From NCBI GenBank assembly GCA_902799905.1, contig CADCCB010000018.1:1-47938 (forward strand): 47,938 nucleotides of DNA, written 5' to 3'. Position 1 is the first letter of the stretch. Each line of letters starts with the position of its first letter. The translations under genes and the position numbers were made by a program. The DNA is from an uncultured Prevotellaceae bacterium (lineage in GTDB: Bacteria; Bacteroidota; Bacteroidia; Bacteroidales; Bacteroidaceae). Below the pieces are notes generated by a model, which saw nothing but the letters and a program-made list of their open reading frames with translations, did not search any database and was not told the DNA's origin. Shown here piece by piece: positions 47,532 through 47,938 of this stretch.

Positions 47532-47938
47532 ATGTTTGAGAATTTATCAGAGAGACTTGAACGGTCGTTCAAGATACTGAAGGGTGAGGGAAAGATCACC
47601 GAGATTAATGTTGCAGAGACCTTGAAAGATGTGCGTCGAGCCTTGCTCGATGCCGATGTCAACTATAAGGTTGCCAAGCAGTTTACTGACACCGTGAAGC
47701 AGAAGGCTTTGGGCATGAATGTGCTTACAGCCATCAAGCCTAGTCAGTTGATGATCAAAATCGTGCATGATGAACTGACGGAACTGATGGGTGGCAAGGC
47801 TGTGGAACTGAAACTGGAGGGCCGTCCGGCCATCATCCTGATGTCGGGTCTGCAGGGTTCTGGTAAGACAACTTTCTCAGGAAAACTGGCCAACCTATTG
47901 AAAACACGTCAGCACAAGAAGCCGTTGCTGGTGGCTTG
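47532..47938 (+). CDS. ffh: Ffh / SRP54, signal recognition particle GTPase (5' part)
   Basis: 135 codons up to the window edge. The N domain reads MFENLSERLERSFKILKGEG, then VRRALLDADVNYKVAKQFTD. The G domain starts with P-loop GLQGSGKTTFSGKLANLL. With 4.5S RNA it targets nascent membrane proteins to FtsY and SecYEG. The rest of the gene (more than 300 codons) lies outside the window. Confidence 0.95.
   Translation, partial: MFENLSERLERSFKILKGEGKITEINVAETLKDVRRALLDADVNYKVAKQFTDTVKQKALGMNVLTAIKPSQLMIKIVHDELTELMGGKAVELKLEGRPAIILMSGLQGSGKTTFSGKLANLLKTRQHKKPLLVA

Overview
The window reads as a Bacteroidales chromosome segment, most likely Prevotella or a close relative. The signs are: many promoters of the Bacteroidetes type (-7 box TAnnTTTG with a TTTG box 19-20 nt upstream) and almost no Shine-Dalgarno sequences; a type III glutamine synthetase; a menaquinone (men) cluster; a ThrA / ApgM-like / ThrC set; small outer-membrane beta-barrels and PepSY-like periplasmic proteins; and a secreted protein with the 'IYDIHGRR' C-terminal tail common in this group. 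I see no phage, insertion sequence, CRISPR array or rRNA. Genes are dense and several convergent pairs overlap at their 3' ends.

Layout. 0-4 kb: tRNA-His, then an operon of a secreted beta-helix carbohydrate-binding protein with a LytS/LytTR two-component pair, and an alanine-rich lipoprotein. 4-13.5 kb: ROK sugar kinase, hotdog thioesterase, menF and menD on the plus strand; a beta-barrel protein and a nucleoside kinase on the minus strand; a polysaccharide-biosynthesis epimerase followed by an isolated menB. 13.5-18.8 kb (minus): secG, a TPR-like protein, lptE and a sigma-54 activator, then pdxA and rlmN. 18.9-25.6 kb (plus): a 1213-residue protein joining a GT2 glycosyltransferase, a HIT/GalT-type nucleotidyltransferase (DUF4922-like) and a SpoIID/LytB domain, followed by two AmpG-like permeases. 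I consider this the most interesting system here, a candidate cytoplasmic muropeptide salvage or remodelling operon. 25.6-32.4 kb: a lipoprotein, then a six-gene minus-strand operon (PepSY-like, beta-barrel, aguA, aguB, glnN, serine acetyltransferase) that links agmatine breakdown to ammonia assimilation.

32.4-34.66 kb is a gene graveyard. It holds the C-terminal end of a probable E1-like protein, a frameshifted and internally deleted DUF3089 gene fused to the 5' half of a membrane regulator, a 42-bp exact direct repeat about 1.26 kb apart, and an ORF-free stretch with a promoter and strong hairpins that may be a non-coding RNA or a dispersed element. 34.66-43 kb: a FetAB-like ABC pair whose ATPase has lost its nucleotide-binding motifs; thrC; a fucose-isomerase-like gene with a C_GCAxxG_C_C redox protein; an ApgM-like mutase (candidate homoserine kinase) and thrA. 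43-47.9 kb: a FAD oxidoreductase, a cytidylate-kinase-like protein, a TerB/DnaJ protein, a QueH/5-formyl-THF cyclo-ligase fusion, and the start of ffh at the window edge.

A theme across the window is short, degenerate tandem arrays with an exact 7- or 8-nt period. They lie between genes and also in frame inside genes (GT2 domain, fusion linker, FAD oxidoreductase, MTHFS domain), and at two places they supply stop or start codons.
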